Origin: Leishmania martiniquensis
Lineage: Eukaryota; Euglenozoa; Kinetoplastea; Trypanosomatida; Trypanosomatidae
NCBI RefSeq assembly: GCF_017916325.1
Contig: NC_090143.1
Span: 310,001-374,000 of the forward strand
Length of the DNA stretch: 64,000 bases
Reading direction: 5' to 3'
A program made the position numbers and the translations under genes. This document shows, piece by piece, positions 20,641 through 30,361 of this stretch (positions are counted from its first letter, which is position 1; every line of letters begins with the position of its first letter). A model generated the notes under the pieces. That model had not been told where the DNA came from, ran no database searches, and saw only the letters and a list, made by a program, of their open reading frames with translations.

Positions 20641-21790
20641 GTAGGGCTAAGGCCTCGTGCCTGCGTAGCAGCACCGTAAAAGGCTCTTGGCGGTGCACTG
20701 CTCCCTGTCCCTTTCTCTTTGCCTGCTAGCGCGCCGGCTTCGGTGGTGAGCGCCCATTTTTGTATGGGCTTCTCGGGATACGGCCGTATGGGCTCAGTAG
20801 GCGGGCGAGGGATCTACGCCGTCACAGCAGACAGCCATGCCTGCCGATCACCTCTCATACCACCGCTGCTGCCCACACACACCGTTGAGCCTTCGCCACC
20901 CTCCCCATTGCACCGTTTTCTTCTACCCCGCCCCCTTACCCCGCTCTTCCTCTGCCTCCTACGCCGCAGTTACAGGCGGGCAACGAGCGTAGCAAAGCAA
21001 CGCCTCTCTGTTCGTTCGAGTCCGTATGCGTGTCACACACACACACACAGGCACACAAACCTTTTGTAGAAGCTTAACGCCACCATCGCGTGTCCGCGTT
21101 TTTTCATGCTCGCCGCACCCGACCCAATGGAACGGTCTCACGCGCTATGCATATCTTCGGTCACGCTTCACGCACACTGAATGGCACTGTGTCCACTTCG
21201 CATGTTGCTGTCATCGAGAATGCACTGGCGGCCGTAACAGGGAGGAGAGGATGCGCTGTGCAGGTCATGCGCGCACCGCTACTATTTGCTTCGCCCGGCC
21301 CCCTCTCCACCCCTATGCGCCGCTTAGCCTCGACTCCCCTCCTCCTCCTCCCTCTCTCTGCCTCCCGCGACTCGCACCCATGCCGCTTCGCCTCCAAGGG
21401 ATCTTCACAGCGTTTTCAACCCCACTCAAAACTCATCTCTTTCCTTCACTGGGCGTGTGCGTGTGCGTGTGTGATCTTTGCAAAGCTCACCCAACGCACA
21501 CCTCCTTCCGCCTCCTTCCCGCATTTGTGACTCTCATCTTATCACTCCCCTCAGCCGCCTTTTTTTTTCTTTTCGCGCCCGTCGTGGGTTTCGCTGATCG
21601 ATTTCCCTGTCGCACGCCAACCCATTGCGTGAAACAAAGTGTCCGTGCGCGCGTGCCTCCGCTGAGGTCGGGTTGCGAGCGAGCACCCACCGCATTACTT
21701 CCTATCTGTGGTCGAGACGACTGGAAGGGCGTGCGAGGAGGAGTCATCGCAGTTTTTTTTTTTGCGTGTGTGTGCGTGCTTCTGTCTCCG
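20641..21790 (+). other. Intergenic region with splice signals
   Basis: No separate gene seen. Long C/T tracts and CA repeats (21028-21050) lie here, then poly-T/C tracts at about 21560-21578 and 21751-21762. These should include the acceptor for the gene at 21791. An open frame runs through much of the region in phase with that gene, but its sequence is low-complexity and UTR-like. Confidence 0.5.
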
Positions 21791-22600
21791 ATGCCGCACG
21801 ACCGCTCACGTACCTCGCGCGTCGGCGACGCGCTTGTTGCGCATCGCCCGCACGATTCCTTGCCGCCGGTGGAGCGGCAGACGAGGGTGGATCCGCGCAC
21901 CCATGCCAGGTCGGTCTATCAGCGCGGCTCCGATGGCAGCGAGATGTACGCGTGCTACTACAACTCTAACGAGGACCCCACCTTCCAAGAGCGATTCAAC
22001 AAGCGCAATAACGGCAACGCCTTTGTGCAGACAGCGCAGTTCACATACATGTCGCGCGGAGGTGCAGGGAGTCAGGGCCTGGGCGCCGACAGCTCCGCGA
22101 AGGAAGCTTCTCGGCGTCCCGTCGTGGTCGAGGAGTCGGGGGACGCGGACGCGTACGAGGTGCGCTCGAACAGCGGCGACAACGCTGACGTGGAAGCCGG
22201 GCGCAAGAAGACGGCGCATCATCCACGGGCGCAAGGGGAGCCCATCGTTGAAGAGCCCGACGAGTACGGCGGCAAGAGGCACCGGCGCAGCTCGCGTCGA
22301 AACGCCATGCAGTCCAAGTACTCTCCCGGCGCCTCAATGCTCTCGATGGATCCATGGGGCATGGAGTCGATCATGGAGCGGATGATGCAGCCGCCGTCAG
22401 CCTCACACGGATTGCACCAGCAGCTGCAGCTCGCCCCCTACACCCGCGGCGGGGTGGTGAGCAGTCCGTTCACAGGTGATTTCTTTGGCCCCGGCGGGCT
22501 CGACAGCCCATTTCGCATGATGGACGCTATGCAGCACCATATGCGTCAGCAGCGTGCCGCCATGTTCGGTGGAGTCGACCCTTTCGCGCATTTTTTCTAA
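21791..22600 (+). CDS. Conserved-type hypothetical protein, 269 aa
   Basis: I do not recognise this protein with confidence. From the ATG at 21791 it has 269 residues. The N-terminal half holds a Tyr/Asn-rich block (MYACYYNSNEDPTF near residue 51, then FNKRNNGNAFVQTAQF). The middle is charged (KKTAHHPRAQGEPIVEEPDEYGGKRHRRSSRR). The C-terminal part is rich in Met, Gln and aromatic residues and ends GGVDPFAHFF. The Met-rich DPF/SPF repeats faintly recall myeloid leukemia factor proteins, but the order of segments does not match. No membrane segment or signal peptide is seen. The start is uncertain: no AG lies between the T-run at 21752 and this ATG, so an upstream acceptor must be used, or translation starts at Met 21943. 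It is the last + strand gene before the strand switch. Confidence 0.7.
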   Translation: MPHDRSRTSRVGDALVAHRPHDSLPPVERQTRVDPRTHARSVYQRGSDGSEMYACYYNSNEDPTFQERFNKRNNGNAFVQTAQFTYMSRGGAGSQGLGADSSAKEASRRPVVVEESGDADAYEVRSNSGDNADVEAGRKKTAHHPRAQGEPIVEEPDEYGGKRHRRSSRRNAMQSKYSPGASMLSMDPWGMESIMERMMQPPSASHGLHQQLQLAPYTRGGVVSSPFTGDFFGPGGLDSPFRMMDAMQHHMRQQRAAMFGGVDPFAHFF

Positions 22601-25428
22601 GCTGAGAGAGAACGTTCACGTGAGTGGTGCGAGTGCGTACGCGTGTATTATTCCTGCCAGCGTCTCCTCCGCTGTCCCACCTCACTCCCTTACTCCTCCT
22701 CTTTTGTGCCCGGTTGCCACATCATTACCTTCGCGCCGCGGCCGATCTCGCTCACGCGCTTTATTTCGCTTGCCTTACTTGACCTATTCGACTCACTCCT
22801 CCCCGCACACACACACAGAGAAAGAGAGAGAGAAGCCGGCATCAAAACGTCCCTGCATGTGTGCTCGTGTGTTTGACAGCCCAAAAGACTCTACGGGGAT
22901 TCATATCTATTGATATTTATGTATTCCTCCTTTTTGCTTTGCGTGTGAATGTGTGTGTGTGTGTGCTGCTGCTGCTGCTGCTCTCCGCGTTGAGCACACA
23001 CATACATTCACACCTTTCCCTCGGCATGGGTGCCCTCGCGCCATGCGCAGAGGGATGGGGGGAGGAAGGGGTGGTCTTCATCCTCATCACCAGGGTTCCC
23101 ATCTCAGAGTGCGAGAGTGTTCGTATGAGAAATAAAACAGGAAGGAAACGGCATGCGCCACGCGGATGACACACAGGCAGGCATAAGCCGCCGACACATT
23201 GCCTTGCGCACGCGCATGATGCCGTCGAAGTTTGTTGCTTGTGCTGCGCTTGTGTATGTGTATGTGTGTGTGTGTATGTGTGTGTGCTCTTGTCCATGTG
23301 ATGGGCTTTCTTCTTGCGTGCACCATGACTGGCTACGCTGCACATGGCTCCCTTCCTCCTCCTCCCCCCCTTCCCCTTCATCTGTTGTTCTTTCCGTCCA
23401 CAGTGCCCACTGGCGCCGAGTGGAATCAAGAGAGCGGGAGGCGTGTGTCTGTGTGTCGTGAGGGGGGGACAGACCTGTACGATGTCTCGATGTCTGCAGG
23501 CGTGCAAGCCCCTGTCCTGCTGCCTCAGCGCTCGCATGCTTGACTCTCCACAAGGGTGCTATGGCATAAGGGAAAAACGAGGTGAGCAGTGGGTGCCTCA
23601 TGAATTGCGCGGATGTACCGCAGGACCTCCACAGGGTGGCGAGGCAGCACCACAAGAGCACAGCACCGAGAAAAAGAGAGAGCATAGCATTGAAGACGTT
23701 GATTAGGCCACTTCACTTGCCGAGCACGGCTGCGTATGAGCACGTGAGGAGAGGTTGGGGATGAGGAGGGAGAGGTGTGTGTGCTTCTGTGAGCTGTCGT
23801 CACACACGATGTAAGGGTAAAGGAGCTGGTGGTGGGCAATGACGGGGAGGGACGGCGCTGCTGCATTCCTTCTCTCTGCTGGCGGTGACCCTTCGTCGCC
23901 ACCGCCGCCGACGCCCACAGAAATAGACGCGCGTGCACACAGTCACACAGCACTTCTCTTTTTTTTCTCCTTCCCCTCCCCTCCCCTACCGCCAACAGCA
24001 GCAGCCGTGGTTCGCCAACGGCCTGCACATGTTTCCCAGTTCCACCTCTGGTGCGCGTGTGTGTGCTCTATTCGGAGAAAACGGAAGACCGCCCCTCGAG
24101 CAAGACACAAAGTAGCACAGGTCCGCAGCGCCGTCGCAGCCGGCGCGAATGGGCCGTTGCGGCGACCGTACTCCGGCCACACAACCGAAAGCGGCACGCA
24201 TGCGTATGGTAAAAGGCCCCGCCACCCGTGCGCCGGCCCGCACACCCCCTCCGCCAACGCCCCCTGCCGCCGCCCCACGCCCGCCCCGGCCCCCTTGGCC
24301 GCGACCCCAGCGCCTCCCGGAGGCCGGGCAGGCCGCCCCCTGGCCGTGGCCGGAGCGCCAAAGGGGCGGGAGGCCGTGCCCACCAGGGGGAGGCGCCGCC
24401 GCCAGAAGAGAGGGCAAAGGAGACGCAGCCATTGGGAAGGCCCGACATGAGAACGAGAGCGCACGCCCATGCATTCAGGAACGCACACGCGCGGCGCACG
24501 CCCACATGCACATCAGCGACCGTCCGTAGAGGAACGGCACCACCGCCACGCAGGCACGCGCTTTGCAGCGATCTCTCCCCCCGCATTTGGTTTTTATACA
24601 CGTTTTTCTTCGTTTCCCATCAAAACCGCATCTAAAGTGCAACAGCAACCGCAAAGGAAAAGAGCGACGAAAGCGCGCGCGCGTGTCGAAGCCCTCCCAC
24701 CCTCTCCCACGCGCGCACTTGCGTACGTTTGGGTGTGCGGGTTCAGCATGGAAGAGGAAGGGGGGAGCACCACGGCGAAACCAGCGTAAACAGTCATCGA
24801 GCAAAGCGCCTTGGAAGTATAACAGGGATGGGATGGGATGGGGGGAGGGGGGGCAGAGGCCGAGAGCGCGCCCGCCGCCACCATCGAAGCGACCCACTCA
24901 CGCTTATACGCAGAGGTACAGAATCACACCGCCGAACAGAAGCCTGAGGGGGGGGGGGGCAGAAAAGCCCACGCGCCGGTGAAAGGATATAAAAACGCGC
25001 AACGCCCGTGTGCGTATGTGGAGACTCACGTGTGCTGTGTGGGGGATGGGGGGGGGGGGACGGGAAGGGAGAGAAGAGACGTGAGCGGCGGCGGCAGCAT
25101 TTTATGGAAGGGAGCGCACACCGACACAGAAAGGGTGATTGGCTGCGGAAGTTCGTAAGGATAGAGCGTGTGCACAGCACCCCACGCACAGATCTTCGCT
25201 ACGTGAACGGCGACAAGAGCAATCGGAAGCACAAAGGGGCAGGCAAGTCGATCTCAATGGGCCAGGTGGGCGCGGACGCGGCCACGCATGTGTGAGGACG
25301 TTCGTCGGTGAGGATAGGGGAGACAGTGTACAGGCTGCCTCAAGTAGTGCACACGCGCACGCCGCCGTCTTCGGCCACACCTCTACCGTCTGCGGCGGCC
25401 GTGCTTTGCCGTGGTCCAGGGCCGTGCC
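22601..25428. other. Convergent strand-switch region
   Basis: Plus-strand genes end at 22600 and minus-strand genes end at 25429, so the two polycistronic units converge here. No gene is supported. Contents are CA/GT repeats (22805, 22950, 23250-23290), a CTG run (22966-22983), a very GC-rich block at about 24170-24440, and two 12-nt G runs at 24948-24959 and 25048-25059. I looked for tRNA B-box sequences (GGTTCGANTCC) and found none. In Leishmania such sites are where RNA polymerase II transcription terminates and are often marked by base J; that is family knowledge, not visible here. Confidence 0.75.
24170..24440. repeat. GC-rich block, possible diverged SIDER
   Basis: This stretch inside the convergent region is far more GC-rich than its surroundings (for example GGCCGGGCAGGCCGCCCCCTGG) and, read on the minus strand, has CCTCCCCCTGGTGGGC-type sequence reminiscent of the GC-rich part of the amastin 3' element. 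It would lie in the 3' flank of the gene at 25429. The relation is a visual impression only. Confidence 0.3.
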
Positions 25429-26682
25429 TCAGACCCCCAGACGCTGCGGCTGCGTGGCGGCGTGCTCGTGATCCTCCCCTGTCTCCGCGGCGGGGTGGGC
25501 GTCGGCGCGCGCCGGCTCGTGCGGCATCTCCGCAGGCTCCAACGCCGCTGACGTCTCCAGAAGGGTTTCGTAGTCCACCGGTTCCTCCAGCCGCGAGTTG
25601 GAGCCGGCATTCTTTGGGTCGTCCGAGCTTATGGGGGTGAGGCTGTCTTGCTGAGCGTCATCATCGGCGTCTACAGCCTCATCATCATCTTCGTGCTCCC
25701 CGCCATCCTCGGGGTCGCCATGGCCCGGCACGGTTTGGCCGGAGCGCATCTTCGAGTGGTCAGCAAAGGGCGCCTTTGCGTTGGCCACCGCCTCCAGAAT
25801 CAACGTGTTCTGGAGGCTGTTGTACTCCGTGTTGAGTGGATACACCTCTGCCATCGCCGGCAGCACGCGGTCCATCGAGGTTACGAGCTGCTGCAGGTAC
25901 TCGTGGTTCAACGAGAGGTAGCGGTGAATGATTTGCGCAGCGGCGTGGTCGTTCACCTCCATCAGCAGACTGAAGGTGTTGTTAAACTTGTCGCGGCGCT
26001 TGGTGTACTCCCTCCACGCCTCGTCACGTTTTTGGGTGTATTTCCTGTGGCTCTTGCTGTCGCAGAACGGCTTGCCCTTCCGTGTGTACCGCCTCTCCAC
26101 CTTCTCGACTTCGGCCTTGTACTTGTTGTAGCGCTCCAGCGCCTCGGTGCGCTTGTGGCGGTACTCACCAATGCACTTCAGGTGCTCCGAGACGGGAAGA
26201 AGGCGGGTGACAACGTCGCGGTGAATGCCGGCATTGTACGACTGGAACGGCGGGCCCTCGTTGATGCGGCGCGCCTCTTCTGCGAAAAGCTTCGCCAGGC
26301 GGCGCACCTGCGAATTGGCCTCGTCTGGCATGCGCGTGCTTGCGACGGAGCCGGCGTATTCCACCGCGGCGGCGCCGACGTTGCGCAGCGACTCCGATGC
26401 GCTGTGGCTACGGCTCGTGGCGGCCTGCTGCGACATGTACTGCACATCCGCCTCGGTCGGGTACGCGTTCAGCTCCTCGACATCCCCCGCTTCAGGCACT
26501 GGGTTGTTGTTGGTGAGGGTCAGCTCTGTGAAGGCCTGCCCGACAGCCTCGAACGCGCTCGCGACCTCCTTCATCGCCACCATGCCCTGTGTCACTGCGC
26601 GATCGAAGTGGGTGAGGGCGCTTTGCAGGCGCCGCACGTCGTTCACGCGGCGGTCAAACTCATAGTCGCGGTAGGCCGTCAT
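25429..26682 (-). CDS. BAR-domain-like protein
   Basis: A 417-residue, largely helical protein with no membrane segment. Residues 5-60 and 125-285 form long charged helices typical of the BAR fold (membrane-curving dimers of endocytosis and trafficking). Residues 185-240 carry dense Lys/Arg/Tyr clusters (KAEVEKVERRYTRKGK, KYTQKRDEAWREY), as on the concave face of BAR dimers. Residues 60-120 are a Ser/Ala-rich linker. The tail (about 320-417) is acidic and unstructured. The ATG at 26682 is the first AUG after the AG acceptor at about 26811. The frame stays open for 38 codons before it without another ATG. It is the last gene of the minus-strand unit before the strand switch. The BAR call rests on pattern, not alignment. 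Confidence 0.7.
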   Translation of the reverse strand: MTAYRDYEFDRRVNDVRRLQSALTHFDRAVTQGMVAMKEVASAFEAVGQAFTELTLTNNNPVPEAGDVEELNAYPTEADVQYMSQQAATSRSHSASESLRNVGAAAVEYAGSVASTRMPDEANSQVRRLAKLFAEEARRINEGPPFQSYNAGIHRDVVTRLLPVSEHLKCIGEYRHKRTEALERYNKYKAEVEKVERRYTRKGKPFCDSKSHRKYTQKRDEAWREYTKRRDKFNNTFSLLMEVNDHAAAQIIHRYLSLNHEYLQQLVTSMDRVLPAMAEVYPLNTEYNSLQNTLILEAVANAKAPFADHSKMRSGQTVPGHGDPEDGGEHEDDDEAVDADDDAQQDSLTPISSDDPKNAGSNSRLEEPVDYETLLETSAALEPAEMPHEPARADAHPAAETGEDHEHAATQPQRLGV

Positions 26683-28843
26683 GTTGGCGCTCTCCGAGTC
26701 GAAGGACTCTGTCAGGTCAGCACGGAGCCTCTGTACTTCCGTCGGAGAGTGAGGACCAGAGATGCCAATGCTCTCCGTGTGATGTAGGCGCGTGTGCTAC
26801 CTCTGCTGCACGTGCGATAGAGAGAAAGGGCGTGTGTGTATGTGTGTGACCGAGAAGACGGCGGATACAGGCACGTGCACACGCACACAAGGAGCAGCGA
26901 GCGAAAGCGAGGACAGAAGGTGTCGTGGTGCGCCCCAGGCGAGGGGGAGGAAGCTTAGCGGCAGGGGGATGTGTTCGAGCGAATATATATATATATATAT
27001 ATGTCCGTATAGGAGGGGGAAGCGGCCGAGCACGGCAGCCACAACCGTGCACGCCCGTGAGCGCAGAGGCACACGCACACGCGCGTCAAGGCTCACGTCG
27101 GGCAACGGGATTGGGGGCGGGGCTAAAGCAGGCGAGAAAAGGTGAAGGTAAGCGAGACGATCGCTCCGTCAACGGAGGCCCACACCACACACACGACTCG
27201 AAGAGCTTCTCGAGAGTGACGAGTCACGACGGGGGGAGGGGGGAGGCGGAAAAGAGAAGCGTGCTTATAGAAGGCGGAGAGGAGGAGGGCAGTGGAATGG
27301 TGGCGGTGCTTCGCAGTTCGCCGAACGAAACGGTACGGCAGACGGGCAAGTTTCACGAGGGACACGCGTCTGCGGTGTCTGCGAGCGGAGAGGGGGGAGG
27401 AGGAGGGGGGGCTGTCGATGACGAGAAGAATAGCGGGCGCCTCTCAAGTTGCACACAAAGAGGGGGGAAGAAGGTACAGAGAAGCGCGCACACACACACA
27501 CGCACGTCAGCGCAGATACAGGAGAAGAGGGGAAGGGAGAGCGCGCACCAAAAGAATGATGCTGATGGGCGGCGCACAGGTCCGTGGGAAACGCAAAGAG
27601 GGGTGGCGTTGAGGGGGGAGGGGGGAGTTGAAGGTTCCTCTGCTTTCAGCCAGCAGGTCAAATCGCAGCCGGCGACGGGAGCGAAAGCGGATGCCCGGGA
27701 GGGAGGGGGTTCGGGCGATGTTGCCGCGAGCCGCCAAGAGAGGTGTGATGCGCGTGCGAGCGGGTGATCAGCAGCCGACGCCGTGTTGTTCGAGAGGAAA
27801 CCGGCAGTACGAGAAGGGAGTGGAGAGTGAGAAGGGGTGCGGAGGGCATTGGCAGGAGCACAGCAGAGAAAACGACGAGTAGGAAGCGATCCCCCGAGTT
27901 GAGGGGAACTGAAAGGCCACTCGGGCAGAGGGCGCGAACGTGACAGAGGCGGCAGGCATTCGGTGAAGAAAGAGAGAGAGCTCGGAAGAGGAAGAGGTGC
28001 GGCCGCCGTCGCGAAGCGATGCGCACGTCTCGCACTCAGTCGCGTTGACTGCAGCAGTCACCTTCCTCCCCCTTCCTCCCTTTGAGGGGAGGGGGGAGGG
28101 GGTGAAAAGGGGCAGGAGAGGGGGGAGGGCACTTCGCTCGCGCTTGCACACGCTCACGTGCGCCCGCGCAGACTGCCATGAACGGAGAACAGTCCCTACC
28201 ACTCTCGTGCGCACGGTCGCGCGAGCAGGCGCTCACACACAGACATACAGAGAGAGCGCGCGCACGCACGTGAGAGCGACGAGATCCCGCGGCGTGAGCG
28301 GGCGCATCGTCTCGCTCCCCAGCCCCCTTACTGGTGTCTGCTTGTATGTTGCTTCCGTGTCAACGAGTTAGAGACTGAGAGAAGGGCGCCCTCCGAGCCC
28401 ATCCCTTCTCCTCGTATTCCCTTTGTCGCCACCTGGAAGGCAGTCTTAAGCAGCGTGTTACTATGAGTCGCGTGCCGAGTCGCCCACCCCGCCAGCCCCA
28501 CCTTACCGCTTACCGCGCCGGCGGAACGGCGCGAGGGCACGACTGTCACGCGAGGACACTATCAGGAAAGCATAGCTGTGGGCCCCCTCTTGTTCTCCAA
28601 CAAGCCCCGCGAAGGCGAGGGCGCGTTCGCCGAGAGAGAGAGAGAGGGAGCGCTAAGGGAAGGGGACAGCGGCGATGCGCGGCACTGCTTGTGCGATGGC
28701 TCATAGATTACAGGACTTCTCTCCCGCCTTTGCCCACCCACCCAGACACACGCACACTCACACCTTCTCCCTTCCCTCTCGAGGCCCCCCCTCCCTCCTC
28801 AGCGTCTCCAGCGGAGGTCATAAAGGGACCGCCATCCTGAACG
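26683..28843 (-). other. 3' UTR/intergenic region, SET gene to BAR gene
   Basis: No gene supported. It is purine-rich on the + strand (pyrimidine-rich in the transcribed - strand), with a perfect (AT)10 repeat at 26983-27002, CA repeats, and an AG acceptor at about 26811 for the BAR gene after the pyrimidine tract at 26889-26920. Several long frames on either strand are low-complexity and not coding-like. Confidence 0.5.
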
Positions 28844-30361
28844 TCACCGCTTCTGCGAACGCTGGCGCATGCACAGCTCGCATGTGCACAAGAAGCGGTA
28901 CTGCTCCAGGAGGTGTCGCGAGCGTGACTGCAGGTCGTCGCCGAAGCTACCGAGATCCACGTAGGAGATGGTGATCTCCTCGCCTGCAGCAATGGGGCGA
29001 GTCGCCTCGATACCGATCCAGCCAGCCAGTGACGGCGAGTACGAGGTGGAATACGGCGACTCCGACGAAGTCGCGACGGCCCGAAAAGCCGCAATGCGCT
29101 CGTTCGCCTTACGGCGAGCCGCTTCCTCCGTGCGCTCCTCCGGCAGCGCGGTGTTCGAGGCGCCGGTGCGCGCTGCCAATGCCGCCGCCGCCGCCATGGC
29201 GTCTGCCGAATCGTACAGCATGACAACAGCCGCATTAGGCACGCAGCTGTGGTTCAGCATGCACACCGTCTCGTGCAGCGACCACCCCGTCGTCTCCTCC
29301 GCGTTGTACGGGAAGCCAATGCTGTTGCAGCGGGTGCGCAGAAGAGTGTCGCGCAGGTCTGTCCAAGGAATCGGGTAGCGCGGTGGAAAATGGGCCCCAA
29401 CTGCACTGCCGCGGTAACGGGTGCTCTCACTGCTGCCACCACGGTGGAGGCTGCCGATGGAAGCGTGCGCGTTGGCCTGAATCGAAGGAGGATCGCCCCC
29501 CATGTGCTTTGCCGGTGCTGTGGTGGCGGCGCGCGTCTCCTTCCCGAACGTCGCCACAACACGGTCGCGCGCGAAAACCTCGCAGAGCTGCATCGACTCC
29601 CTCGACTGCACATTTGCGTTCGTGTCGAGTGTCGCCAACGCGCGCATCATAGCTGTGTCGCCGAGGTACGCACGCGCGCCGTAGTCAAGGCAGAAGCGTA
29701 GAAAGTCTGTGTCGTTGCCCGGAGCGCGGATGGAAGCAGGAAGGGAGGTGTACCACGCGCACGATATCGTGTGTGCACGAAGGAGCGGGTGAAGCATGAG
29801 TCGCTCATCCACGACGCTGCCGCCTCGCTTTCCGTCTCCGCGCCGCTGCAGCAGTGGGGCGGTCATGCTGATCGCGCTAGCGCTGGAAGTGTTCATCACA
29901 TCGACGCCGATATCGGACAGCAGCTGCGCGACGCACGGGGCGCAGAGGACGAATTGGTCGCAGTTTGGGCAGCAATAGGAGCGCACCGGAGCGGCGTTGG
30001 GGGCGGTCATCGTGGAAGACGACGAGGACGACAGTGAGGGCGGAGCGGTAACGAGGGAGCGGGAGAGCGTCGCATGCTGCTGCTGCTGCTGGTGTGGGTG
30101 GCCGTGGTGAGGAGGCATCTTCTGCTGCTCCGCGCACGCGCGAACGTCGGCGACAAGACACCGGGCACAAATGTGGGTGGCGAAAGGAGAGTAGAGCACT
30201 GCTATGTCCGGTGGGGCGGCGAAGATCGCGTTGCCAGGCTTCAGCTCCATCGTAGCCACGACACGGCGGCCCTTGCGCTTCGCATCTGGGTGCGTCTCCT
30301 GCACCGCCATTCGCGGAGCGGCGCCGATGGAGACCTGAGTGGGGTGGACGTAGCAGCTCAT
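28844..30361 (-). CDS. SET-domain protein with MYND-like cysteines (SMYD-like)
   Basis: A 505-residue putative protein lysine methyltransferase of the SMYD type. The start of the split SET domain is at about 28-56 (KRKGRRVVATMELKPGNAIF). A zinc-binding insert follows: C65, C68, C130/C131, C134, C140 and C143, a MYND-like cluster interrupted by a His/Gln/Ser-rich loop (81-118). The SET core comes later: LNHSCVPN at 369-376 (NHSC is the S-adenosylmethionine/knot motif), GEEITISYVDL at 460-470 and the post-SET CTCELC at 492-497. Insertions at 150-190, 275-325 and 385-445 are low-complexity. The ATG at 30361 was chosen because sequence upstream is UTR-like; M18 is an alternative. Substrate unknown. 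It lies between polymerase beta and the BAR gene in the same unit. Confidence 0.85.
   Translation of the reverse strand: MSCYVHPTQVSIGAAPRMAVQETHPDAKRKGRRVVATMELKPGNAIFAAPPDIAVLYSPFATHICARCLVADVRACAEQQKMPPHHGHPHQQQQQHATLSRSLVTAPPSLSSSSSSTMTAPNAAPVRSYCCPNCDQFVLCAPCVAQLLSDIGVDVMNTSSASAISMTAPLLQRRGDGKRGGSVVDERLMLHPLLRAHTISCAWYTSLPASIRAPGNDTDFLRFCLDYGARAYLGDTAMMRALATLDTNANVQSRESMQLCEVFARDRVVATFGKETRAATTAPAKHMGGDPPSIQANAHASIGSLHRGGSSESTRYRGSAVGAHFPPRYPIPWTDLRDTLLRTRCNSIGFPYNAEETTGWSLHETVCMLNHSCVPNAAVVMLYDSADAMAAAAALAARTGASNTALPEERTEEAARRKANERIAAFRAVATSSESPYSTSYSPSLAGWIGIEATRPIAAGEEITISYVDLGSFGDDLQSRSRHLLEQYRFLCTCELCMRQRSQKR

Noticed and set aside
22601..25428. tRNA or other small RNA genes in the strand-switch region
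   Set aside because: Looked for because such regions often hold them, but no B-box-like GGTTCGANTCC or cloverleaf candidate was seen.
26925..27767. Plus-strand frame of 280 codons in the BAR-SET spacer
   Set aside because: Antisense to the transcription unit, Gly/Arg/Glu-rich from purine tracts and microsatellites.
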